Position numbers and translations under genes: made by a program. 64,000 nt of DNA, taken from assembly GCF_007625115.1 (NCBI RefSeq), contig NZ_VMNH01000007.1, positions 167,373 to 231,372 on the forward strand, in the 5' to 3' direction. Below the pieces are notes generated by a model. That model did no database searches, was not told the origin of the DNA, and worked only from the letters and a program-made list of their open reading frames with translations. Positions 1-8,508 of the stretch are shown here, piece by piece (positions within the stretch are counted from its first letter, which is position 1; every line of letters starts with the position of its first letter). The stretch comes from Sedimenticola selenatireducens (GTDB lineage Bacteria > Pseudomonadota > Gammaproteobacteria > Chromatiales > Chromatiaceae).

Positions 1-195
1 TTGCAAGATAAACCCCGCGAAAGCTGTTTGAAGGGTGCATATGAGCGGTGGTTTGGCGGTTTTGCAGGGTATGCTGAATATGACAATCCCTATTATCGTT
101 TGGCCTTTTCCGATGGTGAAGTGCTCAATGAACAGTTTGAGGCAATAAGCGAAAGGGTGTTTGGCCCGTTAATATCTGCGATGGAGATGCGCTGA
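1..195 (+). CDS. recC: RecC, C-terminal end (exodeoxyribonuclease V gamma subunit), partial
   Basis: Only the last 64 codons are in the window; the reading frame is open to the left edge and the TTG at position 1 is not a real start. RecC is the scaffold and Chi-recognition subunit of the RecBCD helicase-nuclease. The call rests on an aromatic, acidic tail typical of RecC C-termini and above all on position: the stop codon lies one base before the recB start, in the order recC-recB-recD. Judged on its own sequence the fragment would be hard to name. Confidence 0.8.
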   Translation: MQDKPRESCLKGAYERWFGGFAGYAEYDNPYYRLAFSDGEVLNEQFEAISERVFGPLISAMEMR

Positions 196-196
196 T

Positions 197-3100
197 ATGC
201 AACGGCTCTCGCTCATGGATACCCCGCTTAGTGGCATGAACCTTATCGAGGCAAGTGCCGGTACAGGAAAGACCTACACCATTACGGGTCTCTATATAAG
301 GCTCATTGTTGAGCAGGGCCTGACAGTGGATCAGGTTCTCGTCGTCACCTATACCAAGGCGGCAACAGCCGAATTGCGTGAACGCATTCGAACAAGAATG
401 GTCGCGCTGAAAAGGGCCTATGAAACGGGTAAGGATGATGCGTTAAGCCGCGCACTTTTAGTTGAGCATGCGGATTGTGAACAACGGCTGCAACGTTTGA
501 ATCTGGCTATTCTCAGTTTTGATCAAGCGGCTGTATTTACGATTCATGGTTTCTGTCAACGACTGTTGGCACAAAGCGCCTTTGAAAGTGGCATGCCATT
601 CCAAACAGAAATGCTTCTGGATGAGCGCGAACTGATGCAGGAGATCGTAGACGATTTCTGGCGTATACAGATTCAGGATATTCAGCCAGGCTTACAGCGC
701 TATCTGTTGCAGAACGGTTTTTCGCCCGAAAGACTTGCGATCGATGTACGGGGCAAGATTAACAAACCCTACATGGAAATCAAGGGTTGCTCCATGCCGG
801 AGGCCATAGCCGATCTTGAATCCACTTTTTATCGGGTTCTTGGTGAGGTACGCCAGGCGTGGGTGTCATCACGAGATGAGATCACCCGGCAACTTCGGGA
901 GAGTGACGGTCTGAGCCGAAGCAAATATCCAATCAATTCGATTGATAACTGGGTCATTGAGATGGATCGCTTTCTCCAATCCAATCCGGGGCCGCGTTTC
1001 AAAGCGTTGGAAAAGTTTTCTACCTCGACTATAAATGCTTCGCTCAAAAAAACAGGCACTGCACCAAGCCATCCGCTATTTGATCTGTGCGATCAACTGT
1101 TACCGATACTGGATGCGTTAGAGCACTATTATGAGCAAGCCAGGGTGGCCTTGTTTGAACGATTGATACGCTATATCAATGAAGAATCAAGAGTTCGAAA
1201 ACTGCGCCTGAGAGTTCAATCCTACGATGATTTGTTGTTGAATCTGGATAGGGCGTTACAGGGGCATCGGGCCGAGCAACTTATCCTTGCAGTACGCCGA
1301 ACCTATGCGGCTGCTTTGATTGATGAGTTTCAAGACACGGATCCGATTCAGTATGAGATATTTCGTAGACTGTTTCGGTGCGACAGTGGCTCACTTTTTC
1401 TGGTGGGTGATCCGAAGCAGGCAATCTACAGTTTTCGTGGGGCCGATATTTTTGCCTACCTCAAGGCTCGTGCTGATGCCGGTAACTGTTATACGCTGGA
1501 TGTGAATTGGCGCTCCGTGCCAGCGTTGATTCAAGCGGTTAATACACTTTTTGATCAGCCACAAGGTGGCTTTCTGTTTCCCCAAATCCCGTTTCATCCC
1601 ACGCTGCCAGCAGAGAAGGAACATCTGGATTTGCAGGTAGCCGATGAGGATTCGACCAGTTTTAATGTTGGTTTTATGCCCGGGAAGCTGAGTAAGGAGC
1701 AAGCAACCCTTGCTGCGACGCAATGGACAGCTGATGAGATTGCCCGGCTTATCCAGTTGGGCAGGGAGAATCAGGCGTTATTAGCGGGTCGATCTTTACA
1801 AGGTGGTGATATCGCCGTGCTTGTCAGGAGTCACCGACAAGGTGAGATGGTCAGGCAGGCCTTATCAGAACGGGGTGTCTACAGTGTCCAGCGTTCTCAA
1901 CAGGATGTCTTCAAGTCCCATGAGGCAATCGAGATTGAGCGGATCATGCTGGCGATTCAATCTCCACACAATGAGGGTTTAATTTTTGCAGCACTGGCAA
2001 CTGATCTGCTGGGCATTTCGGGTGAGGAGATTGCGAGGCTGTCCGAAGATGAAGCACGTCTCTCAACTCATCTGGAACAGTTTCATGTTTATCACCTGAT
2101 CTGGTTGCAACAAGGATTCATCCGCATGTTCAGACACCTGATGCGTGAATGTCAGGTGGTTGAGCATACACTGAAACTTGAGAATGGTGAACGCAGGCTA
2201 ACCAATCTATTGCATCTGGCAGAACTGCTGCATCAGCAAGAGAGGAATACGGCTGCAGGTATGGAATCGATGTGCAACTGGCTGAACCAGTTGCGGCTGG
2301 GGGAACGGCCAGAGGATGAGAGTAGCCAGTTACGTCTTGAGAGTGATGATAACCTGGTGCAGATTGTCACTGTCCACAAGAGTAAGGGGCTGCAGTATTC
2401 TGTAGTGTTCGCCCCTTTTGTCTGGGATGGGGGTGTGCGGTCTGCAAGGAGCGGCGAAGCCTGTAGTTTTCATGATCCTGAGCAAAATTACAGGGCCGTC
2501 CTTGATCTTGGTTCAGCGGATTGGAAAACGGCCAATACCATTGCTATTGATGAAGCGCTTGCTGAGAGCTTGCGCCTGCTATATGTAACACTGACACGGG
2601 CACAGCATCGCTGTTATATCACCTGGGGGCAAGTCAGCGGTGCTGATACATCACCACTCGCTTGGCTGCTTCATCCGCCTGCTGGAGGCGTTGCCAGCGA
2701 CTCAGTCGCACAGTTGGCAATACAGTTCAAAAAATTAACCGAAGACGATTTACTGAAACGTTTACAGCACTGGGTAGATCAGTTGGAAGGCCATGCAAAA
2801 ATAGAAAGGCTTGATACGATTCGCTCACCTATTCGAGTGAGTGCCATGAGTGAAACACAAGGACAACAGTCGTTGAACTTTGAGTCGCTATGCACTCGCC
2901 AGTTTAATCGTAAACTGAGTCGTGGTAACGCCGTGACCAGTTTTTCTGCGCTTGCGTCGGGCCATGAATCTTTTGAACGGCCTGATCATGATGCTTTTCA
3001 GGAATTTGTAAAGGATGAAGCAGAGCTGAGGCCGGGGCGTACTCGGTTTACTTTTCCACGCGGCGCTAATCCGGGCAGTTGTCTCCACGCGATTTTTGAG

Positions 3101-3787
3101 CGCCTTGATTTTTCTGGCCATACGCAAGAGGAATTGCAGCGGCTGGTACATCAGCAACTCGACCTTTATGGTATTGATTCTGTTTGGCAGGAAGTCGTTT
3201 GCCAGATGGTTAGTGATGTACTCGTAACTCCACTTGAGTCAGGCAGTGTGCTGAAGCTTAAACAGCTGACTAAATCACAGTGCCTGGTCGAGATGGAATT
3301 TAGTTATCCTGTTACTGATCTTAAAGTGTCAGCGCTGTCTGCATTATTGACTCAGCAGGGCATGGGTAACAGTGAAGAGATGAGACAGGCGATCAGTCGG
3401 TTGAGCTTTCGTGATATCAAAGGTTATATGAAGGGTTTTATAGATCTGATCTTTGAATATGAAGGATGCTATTATTTGCTTGATTATAAATCAAATTGGT
3501 TGGGTGATAAGCCGGGTGATTATGCCCAAGACAGACTACAGGCGGCGATCGCGCGTGAAGGCTATTATTTACAGTACCTCCTTTACAGTGTCGCGCTGCA
3601 TCGATACCTCTCAAAGCGATTGAGCAACTATGACTATGAAACTCATTTTGGTTCTGTTTACTACTTGTTTCTTCGTGGTATGTCACCGGAGACTGGCCCG
3701 AACTATGGTGTGTTTAAGGATCGCCCTCACCGCCAGTTAATCGAGTCACTTGATAACTATTTTGCATCGGCAGGTGTTGAGATATGA
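197..3787 (+). CDS. recB: RecB, exodeoxyribonuclease V beta subunit
   Basis: UvrD-type 3'-5' helicase fused to the nuclease of RecBCD, which processes double-strand breaks for RecA loading. At 1196 aa it is close to the E. coli length of about 1180. Walker A (EASAGTGKTY) lies at residues 18-27. Motif II reads ALIDEFQDTD near residue 372, and a late helicase motif reads VQIVTVHKSKGLQY near residue 730. The C-terminal nuclease is intact: a conserved His in GSCLHAIFERLD, then GFIDLIF and LLDYKSNWLG, which supply the catalytic Asp, Asp and Lys. It ends in an ATGA overlap with recD, so the two are translationally coupled. Confidence 0.97.
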   Translation: MQRLSLMDTPLSGMNLIEASAGTGKTYTITGLYIRLIVEQGLTVDQVLVVTYTKAATAELRERIRTRMVALKRAYETGKDDALSRALLVEHADCEQRLQRLNLAILSFDQAAVFTIHGFCQRLLAQSAFESGMPFQTEMLLDERELMQEIVDDFWRIQIQDIQPGLQRYLLQNGFSPERLAIDVRGKINKPYMEIKGCSMPEAIADLESTFYRVLGEVRQAWVSSRDEITRQLRESDGLSRSKYPINSIDNWVIEMDRFLQSNPGPRFKALEKFSTSTINASLKKTGTAPSHPLFDLCDQLLPILDALEHYYEQARVALFERLIRYINEESRVRKLRLRVQSYDDLLLNLDRALQGHRAEQLILAVRRTYAAALIDEFQDTDPIQYEIFRRLFRCDSGSLFLVGDPKQAIYSFRGADIFAYLKARADAGNCYTLDVNWRSVPALIQAVNTLFDQPQGGFLFPQIPFHPTLPAEKEHLDLQVADEDSTSFNVGFMPGKLSKEQATLAATQWTADEIARLIQLGRENQALLAGRSLQGGDIAVLVRSHRQGEMVRQALSERGVYSVQRSQQDVFKSHEAIEIERIMLAIQSPHNEGLIFAALATDLLGISGEEIARLSEDEARLSTHLEQFHVYHLIWLQQGFIRMFRHLMRECQVVEHTLKLENGERRLTNLLHLAELLHQQERNTAAGMESMCNWLNQLRLGERPEDESSQLRLESDDNLVQIVTVHKSKGLQYSVVFAPFVWDGGVRSARSGEACSFHDPEQNYRAVLDLGSADWKTANTIAIDEALAESLRLLYVTLTRAQHRCYITWGQVSGADTSPLAWLLHPPAGGVASDSVAQLAIQFKKLTEDDLLKRLQHWVDQLEGHAKIERLDTIRSPIRVSAMSETQGQQSLNFESLCTRQFNRKLSRGNAVTSFSALASGHESFERPDHDAFQEFVKDEAELRPGRTRFTFPRGANPGSCLHAIFERLDFSGHTQEELQRLVHQQLDLYGIDSVWQEVVCQMVSDVLVTPLESGSVLKLKQLTKSQCLVEMEFSYPVTDLKVSALSALLTQQGMGNSEEMRQAISRLSFRDIKGYMKGFIDLIFEYEGCYYLLDYKSNWLGDKPGDYAQDRLQAAIAREGYYLQYLLYSVALHRYLSKRLSNYDYETHFGSVYYLFLRGMSPETGPNYGVFKDRPHRQLIESLDNYFASAGVEI

Positions 3788-5613
3788 GCTCGACCAAGCA
3801 CCTCCTTTATGGGTTGCAAGTTCAGGGTCTGTTCTCTGACCTGGATGTTCACTTCGCCACCCTGATGGGAAAGCTTTCGAAGGATGAGAGCCAAGCGCTG
3901 CTGCTGGCGGCCGCACTTGTTAGTCATGTCAGTAGCATGGGCCATGTATGCCTCTCTTTGGCAGAGTGGAGTGATCAGCTTGTAGGGGATGCGGAAATGG
4001 GAGACGCACTCCGACTGCCGTCACTCGACAAATGGCGAGAGCAGCTTCTTCAGTATCAGGTCGTAGGGCAACCCGGTGAGCGCACGCCGCTGATACTGGA
4101 TCATGCTGATCGACTCTACCTTCATCGTTACTGGGCTTACGAGCAGCAGCTGGCAATAGGATTGCTGGAACTCAGCCAGGCTGAGATGATCACGCCTGAT
4201 CTATCACGGCTACAGCCGATGCTGACGCAACTGTTTCCTGTTGAGGAAGGGGGAGTAACGAATTGGCAGAAGATAGCGGCGGCAGTCTCGGTTATAAAGC
4301 GTCTTACCGTGATATCCGGCGGGCCGGGAACCGGTAAGACCAGTACTGTCGTGCGTATTCTTGCACTGCTGCTGCAACAGGCCGGAGATGATCCGCTCTC
4401 AATTGCTTTGGCCGCTCCTACAGGCAAAGCTGCAGCACGATTACAAACATCTATACAGCAGGCTATCAATCAGCTATCGCTCGATGCCTCACTGATCGAA
4501 AAAATACCCGATCAGGCGATGACCCTACATCGGCTGATGGGCAGTCGCCGTGATTCGATTCTGTTTCGGCACAGTGCTGAGAATCCGTTATCCTGTGATC
4601 TATTGATAATCGATGAAGCATCTATGGTCGACGTAGCGCTAATGGCAAAGGTGATTGCTGCCTTGCCTGCGCAGGGTCGGCTCATTCTTTTAGGTGATCG
4701 GCATCAGTTGGCTTCCGTTGAAGCGGGAGCCGTTTTGGGCGATATCTGCAGTGAGGGGAGGGGGTTTTCTGAACCATTCCGTGTGCAACTGGGTTGTGTG
4801 GTGGGCGAGGCGATTTCGGATATTACCCCCTCTCAAGGAGTCCTCTCTGATTCCATTGTAGAGTTAACCCATAGCTATCGATTTGACCAGAACAGTGGTA
4901 TTGGTCAACTGGCAGGGGCTGTAAACAGGGGGGATTCCGTTGCAGCCCTGTCACTGTTGGAAGATGCGCGCTTCACTGATATCCATCTGTTAAAGCGCGC
5001 TGATGATCCCGTCGCTGTGGCACTTTTGCACTACACCGACTATCTGAACCGGGTCAAGCAAGGGGCTCCGATTGAGGCGATCTTTGAGGCGTATGAAAAA
5101 TTTCGTGTGTTGTGTGTATTGCGCTTAGGTGAGCAAGGCGTGTCGGGTTTAAACGAGGCGATCTATGAAGGGCTGGTTGCGGCACATCTGATACCGAGGG
5201 GTGATCCCTGGTATCCAGGGCGCCCATTACTGATTACCCATAATGACCACAATCTGAAGCTGTATAATGGGGATATCGGAATCCTGCTTCAGGATCAGTC
5301 GGGTCAGAAAAGCGTCTATTTTCAGACTCCTGACGGTTATCGAACAGTGAGTCCATCACGCTTACCGCGTCACGAAACGGCCTTTGCTTTGACGGTGCAC
5401 AAGAGCCAAGGGTCTGAATTTGAAAGCGTTCTTTTTATATTGCCCGCCAATGATAACCCTCTGTTGAGTCGTGAGTTGATCTATACTGGTTTGACGCGTA
5501 GTCGCACACAACTGATGCTCTGTGATCAGGCTGGGGTTTTAACCACTGCCCTTAATCAGCGTATTAAGCGAACATCGGGACTCAAGGACCTGCTGTGGCA
5601 GGGAAGTCACTGA
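3784..5613 (+). CDS. recD: RecD, exodeoxyribonuclease V alpha subunit
   Basis: 5'-3' SF1 helicase, the fast motor of RecBCD. The 609-aa length matches the E. coli protein. An N-terminal RecD domain precedes Walker A (SGGPGTGKTSTV) near residues 178-189, Walker B LLIIDEASMVDV and a C-terminal helicase motif FALTVHKSQGSEF. The start overlaps the recB stop (ATGA), so recC, recB and recD form one operon. No frameshift or missing motif is seen, so the complex should be fully functional. Confidence 0.97.
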   Translation: MSSTKHLLYGLQVQGLFSDLDVHFATLMGKLSKDESQALLLAAALVSHVSSMGHVCLSLAEWSDQLVGDAEMGDALRLPSLDKWREQLLQYQVVGQPGERTPLILDHADRLYLHRYWAYEQQLAIGLLELSQAEMITPDLSRLQPMLTQLFPVEEGGVTNWQKIAAAVSVIKRLTVISGGPGTGKTSTVVRILALLLQQAGDDPLSIALAAPTGKAAARLQTSIQQAINQLSLDASLIEKIPDQAMTLHRLMGSRRDSILFRHSAENPLSCDLLIIDEASMVDVALMAKVIAALPAQGRLILLGDRHQLASVEAGAVLGDICSEGRGFSEPFRVQLGCVVGEAISDITPSQGVLSDSIVELTHSYRFDQNSGIGQLAGAVNRGDSVAALSLLEDARFTDIHLLKRADDPVAVALLHYTDYLNRVKQGAPIEAIFEAYEKFRVLCVLRLGEQGVSGLNEAIYEGLVAAHLIPRGDPWYPGRPLLITHNDHNLKLYNGDIGILLQDQSGQKSVYFQTPDGYRTVSPSRLPRHETAFALTVHKSQGSEFESVLFILPANDNPLLSRELIYTGLTRSRTQLMLCDQAGVLTTALNQRIKRTSGLKDLLWQGSH

Positions 5614-5955
5614 CCTTGCAATGTGTGATAACAATCACCCTTGAACAGACTGATTACAAAATGTTGCGGGAATTGTGAGTGTTATCACCACGAAAGAGAC
5701 AAAAATAGTCTAAAAATCAACTATCAGCCCCTGATTACTTGCCTTTAACTTTAATTCAGTTAATACTCATACGGCTATCTAAGAATGTAATGATACCAAG
5801 CAGGCGTAAAGGGGCGGTGATCTCTGAGTCTTGTTTGCGTTTCGGTATTCCGGGTCACAAGTAATGGATCAGAGAGTTCAAGTGGCCGACATGAGGGGGC
5901 GTATGTCAACGGACTGGCAGTCACCGCGTATTAATATAAACGGGGAAAGGGTTCG
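5614..5955. other. Intergenic gap, recD to parA-like gene
   Basis: 342 bp without a convincing gene. It holds a widely spaced inverted repeat, GTGATAAC at 5625-5632 and GTTATCAC at 5681-5688, too far apart for a simple terminator. A possible sigma70-type promoter is TTGCCT (5739-5744) and AATACT (5762-5767) with 17-bp spacing, about 190 bp upstream of the parA-like start. A 33-codon open frame from the ATG at 5864 overlaps the parA start but has no recognisable content. Confidence 0.4.
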
Positions 5956-6687
5956 ATGCACAATATAATGGTGCTCAACGCAAAAGGCGGTTGTGGAAAG
6001 ACCACTATTTCTACTACATTGGCGTGCTATTTTGCAGGGCAGGGCTACAAAACTGCTCTGATGGACTACGATCCTCAGAATTCCAGTCATCATTGGCTGG
6101 AAATGCGTGACCCCACTCAACCCCAAATCCGTTCCATTGATGCTGCGCGTTCGCGTACAGGTATGACCCGCACCTGGCAGCTGCATACCGGTGTAGAGAC
6201 AGAAGTTGTAATTATAGATACACCTGCTGGCGTTACCGGCGGGCAACTTATCGATCTTTTCAATAAGGCCGACACCATACTGGTACCGGTCATGCCCAAT
6301 GTGATTGATTTACATGCGGTAGAAGGTTTTGTCGGTGAGTTGATGCGTTTTGCCAAGAACCGGTTACATGGCAAACGAATTGCCATGGTCATTAATCGAG
6401 TGCGATTTAAGACAGCCACGTATCAAAAGATCGAAGAGCTGGCTGAAAAGATGGGTATTCCACTGATTGGATCACTGCGAGATACTCAGAACTATGCCAT
6501 TGCCATGGAATCTGGTCTGGGTATCTGTGAAATGAAGCAGAGTATCTCATCCAAAGACAGAAAACAGTGGCAACCCATCATCAACTGGCTTCACGAGGCT
6601 ATCCCTGGAAAGGAGACGGCCAAGTCTTCAGCTTATCCAGATATGATGGGGTGGCAGCCAGAAGCCAAGAGCGTGGCTATCTCCTGA
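5956..6687 (+). CDS. ParA/MinD-family ATPase, orphan
   Basis: 243-aa deviant-Walker ATPase of the kind that positions plasmids, chromosomes or protein assemblies on the nucleoid or membrane. The deviant Walker A is KGGCGKTT at residues 10-17, with signature Lys10 and catalytic Lys15. Walker A' is DYDPQNSSHHW near residue 38 and Walker B is VVIIDTPAG near residue 85. No N-terminal HTH and no MinD-type C-terminal amphipathic helix is evident. No parB or other partner gene is adjacent, unlike plasmid and chromosomal ParAB pairs. It stands alone between recD and sat. The family is secure; the cargo is unknown, with McdA-like or polar-organiser roles possible. Confidence 0.9.
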   Translation: MHNIMVLNAKGGCGKTTISTTLACYFAGQGYKTALMDYDPQNSSHHWLEMRDPTQPQIRSIDAARSRTGMTRTWQLHTGVETEVVIIDTPAGVTGGQLIDLFNKADTILVPVMPNVIDLHAVEGFVGELMRFAKNRLHGKRIAMVINRVRFKTATYQKIEELAEKMGIPLIGSLRDTQNYAIAMESGLGICEMKQSISSKDRKQWQPIINWLHEAIPGKETAKSSAYPDMMGWQPEAKSVAIS

Positions 6688-6736
6688 TTCACCCCACTCT
6701 GCGTCATTGAACTCAATAATTTCCCTTTTAAATCAA

Positions 6737-6756
6737 GGCAGTATTTTTTTACTGCC
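6737..6756 (+). terminator. Hairpin after parA-like gene
   Basis: GGCAGTA (6737-6743) and TACTGCC (6750-6756) form a 7-bp stem around a T6 loop, 50 bp after the parA-like stop. No strong U-tract follows, so termination is plausible rather than certain. Confidence 0.5.
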
Positions 6757-6772
6757 CATATAAATATAAATT

Positions 6773-6810
6773 TGGGATAACCCACACTTCCATGTGGTAG
6801 GGTATGCCCA
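6773..6810 (+). repeat. 38-nt imperfect palindrome upstream of sat
   Basis: TGGG-ATA pairs with TAT-G-CCCA, and inside it CCCACA pairs with TGTGG-TA-G, leaving a short CTTCCA loop. The single-base and two-base bulges are typical of an RNA stem-loop, but the same symmetry could be an operator. It lies about 180 bp before the sat start. Its function is unknown. Confidence 0.5.
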
Positions 6811-6992
6811 GAATTTAAACTGCACGGGATATCTGTCTGTTACCGCTCAGTCTATTTAGAGTTGTGTATCTTCTGCATATCTACGGCTATTATTCTGCTA
6901 AAAAATTATAACTACTTGATTACTAAGATTAAATAGTAAGCGGGTAAAAATTTTCTGATAAATGTTCTTTTGTTCTAAGGAGATCTTGAGAC

Positions 6993-8180
6993 ATGATTAA
7001 GCCTGTCGGATCCGATACCCTTCAGCCGCTATTTGTCTATGACACTGATAAACACCATGCACTGATGCATGAGGCTGAGTCTTTACCTTCGGTCATCATC
7101 AGTTCCCAGGCTGCAGGCAATGCAGTCATGCTGGGCGCTGGTTATTTCAATCCCCTGAAAGGTTTTATGACCGTAGGGGATGCCATGGGTTGTGCCGAAA
7201 ACATGAAAATGTCAGATGGCAGTTTCTTCCCCGTGCCTGTGCTCTGCCTGCTAGAGAGCGTTGATGCCATTCAAGGCGCGAAACGCATCGCGTTACGCGA
7301 TCCTAATGTGGAAGGCAATCCTGTTCTTGCTGTCATGGATATTACGGCTACTGAGCAAGTGACGGATGAGCAGATGGCCGTTATGACCAGTAAGGTGTAT
7401 GGCACCTCTGATCCAGAGCATCCTGGAGTGGCTGCGTTTAATAGCCAGGGTCGCATTGCTATTTCAGGACCCATTCAGGTCCTCAGCTTCAGCTATTTCC
7501 AGAGCGATTTCCCTGATACGTTCCGTACTGCGGTGGAGATTCGTAACGAGATCCAGGAGCGTGGTTGGAAAACCATCGTAGCCTTCCAGACACGTAATCC
7601 AATGCATCGTGCTCATGAAGAGTTGTGCAAAATGGCAATGGATGCAGTCGACGCTGACGGCGTGGTAATTCATATGTTGTTGGGCAAGCTTAAGCCTGGT
7701 GATATTCCTGCCCCTGTTCGTGATGCCGCGATTCGTAAGATGGCCGAGCTCTATTTCCCACCCAATACCGTCTCTATCACAGGGTACGGTTTTGACATGC
7801 TCTATGCCGGTCCCCGTGAAGCCGTTCTGCACGCCTATTTCCGTCAGAACATGGGTGCTACCCATTTCATTATCGGTCGTGATCATGCAGGTGTTGGTGA
7901 TTACTATGGTGCATTTGATGCACAGACGATCTTCGATAATGAGGTGCCAGTAGACGCACTCGATATTGAGATCTTCAAGGCTGACCATACTGCCTATTCC
8001 AAGAAGCTTAACCGCGTTGTGATGATGCGTGATGCGCCTGATCACAGCAAAGAAGACTTTGTTCTGCTTTCTGGCACCAAGGTGCGTGAGATGCTGGGGC
8101 AGGGCATGGCGCCTCCCCCTGAGTTCTCCCGACCTGAAGTGGCTGAAATACTGATGGCCTACTATCAGTCATTGAACTGA
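6993..8180 (+). CDS. sat: ATP sulfurylase (sulfate adenylyltransferase)
   Basis: Interconverts ATP plus sulfate and APS plus pyrophosphate in the cytoplasm. This is the 395-aa homo-oligomeric Sat type, not the CysD/CysN heterodimer. In sulfur oxidisers it makes ATP from APS in the last step of sulfite oxidation; in other organisms it activates sulfate. An N-terminal PUA-like domain is followed by the catalytic domain with QTRNPMHRAHEE near residue 198 and the conserved GRDHAGVGDYYG near residue 294. No C-terminal APS kinase is fused. No apr, hdr or dsr genes are in view, so the direction of the reaction is inferred. The start has a strong Shine-Dalgarno. Confidence 0.96.
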   Translation: MIKPVGSDTLQPLFVYDTDKHHALMHEAESLPSVIISSQAAGNAVMLGAGYFNPLKGFMTVGDAMGCAENMKMSDGSFFPVPVLCLLESVDAIQGAKRIALRDPNVEGNPVLAVMDITATEQVTDEQMAVMTSKVYGTSDPEHPGVAAFNSQGRIAISGPIQVLSFSYFQSDFPDTFRTAVEIRNEIQERGWKTIVAFQTRNPMHRAHEELCKMAMDAVDADGVVIHMLLGKLKPGDIPAPVRDAAIRKMAELYFPPNTVSITGYGFDMLYAGPREAVLHAYFRQNMGATHFIIGRDHAGVGDYYGAFDAQTIFDNEVPVDALDIEIFKADHTAYSKKLNRVVMMRDAPDHSKEDFVLLSGTKVREMLGQGMAPPPEFSRPEVAEILMAYYQSLN

Positions 8181-8187
8181 TCGTTGA

Positions 8188-8219
8188 AACCCCTCTGAGG
8201 CCTCGGCATCAGAGGGGTT
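8188..8219 (+). terminator. Terminator after sat
   Basis: Perfect 11-bp stem AACCCCTCTGA (8188-8198) and TCAGAGGGGTT (8209-8219) with a 10-nt loop, starting 8 bp after the sat stop. The T-run is short. Confidence 0.75.
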
Positions 8220-8508
8220 CATATCCCCGCTTATACAGGTATTCTGCGTGATTCCTACCGTTTTTTCCGGGTAGATCCCACAGCATGCAGTGATGCTAAA
8301 CGACCCTAATGGACGTTGACCTTTAGTACCCCCTCTGTGCATCTATCACAATAGTCTAACTTACTGAATGTTAAGTAATAGATGATCATTCAGGACTATC
8401 CTGTATTAACCTTCTAGGTATTCGACAGGGAGTCGTTCCAACAGGTAAGATGCCCTACGCTTTCGCTATATTGCTTATACCCGAAAAAATAACCGGAGGA
8501 GTTGATAA
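8220..8508. other. Leader region of metY
   Basis: About 290 bp with no gene. I looked for a SAM or SAH riboswitch, which would be reasonable before metY, and could not recognise one. The end of the region has a strong Shine-Dalgarno (CCGGAGGAG) before the metY ATG. No promoter can be assigned with confidence. Confidence 0.4.

Larger units (their letters stand above)
6688..6992. other. Intergenic gap, parA-like gene to sat
   Basis: 305 bp with no gene. It contains a terminator-like hairpin and a 38-nt imperfect palindrome, both listed separately. The distal part is very A+T-rich and presumably holds the sat promoter, though no hexamer pair stands out. A good Shine-Dalgarno sequence (AAGGAGAT) sits directly before sat. 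Confidence 0.5.

Noticed and set aside
5956..6687. The parA-like gene as part of a plasmid or integrated element
   Set aside because: No parB, no replication or integrase gene, no repeats or tRNA at the borders, and neighbours are chromosomal; treated as an orphan chromosomal ATPase.
7464..8045. 193-codon open frame on the minus strand inside sat
   Set aside because: Lies wholly opposite a strongly supported gene, with no family resemblance and no Shine-Dalgarno; a shadow frame.
8220..8508. SAM or SAH riboswitch before metY
   Set aside because: Looked for because of the gene function; no consensus stem or conserved loop could be recognised.
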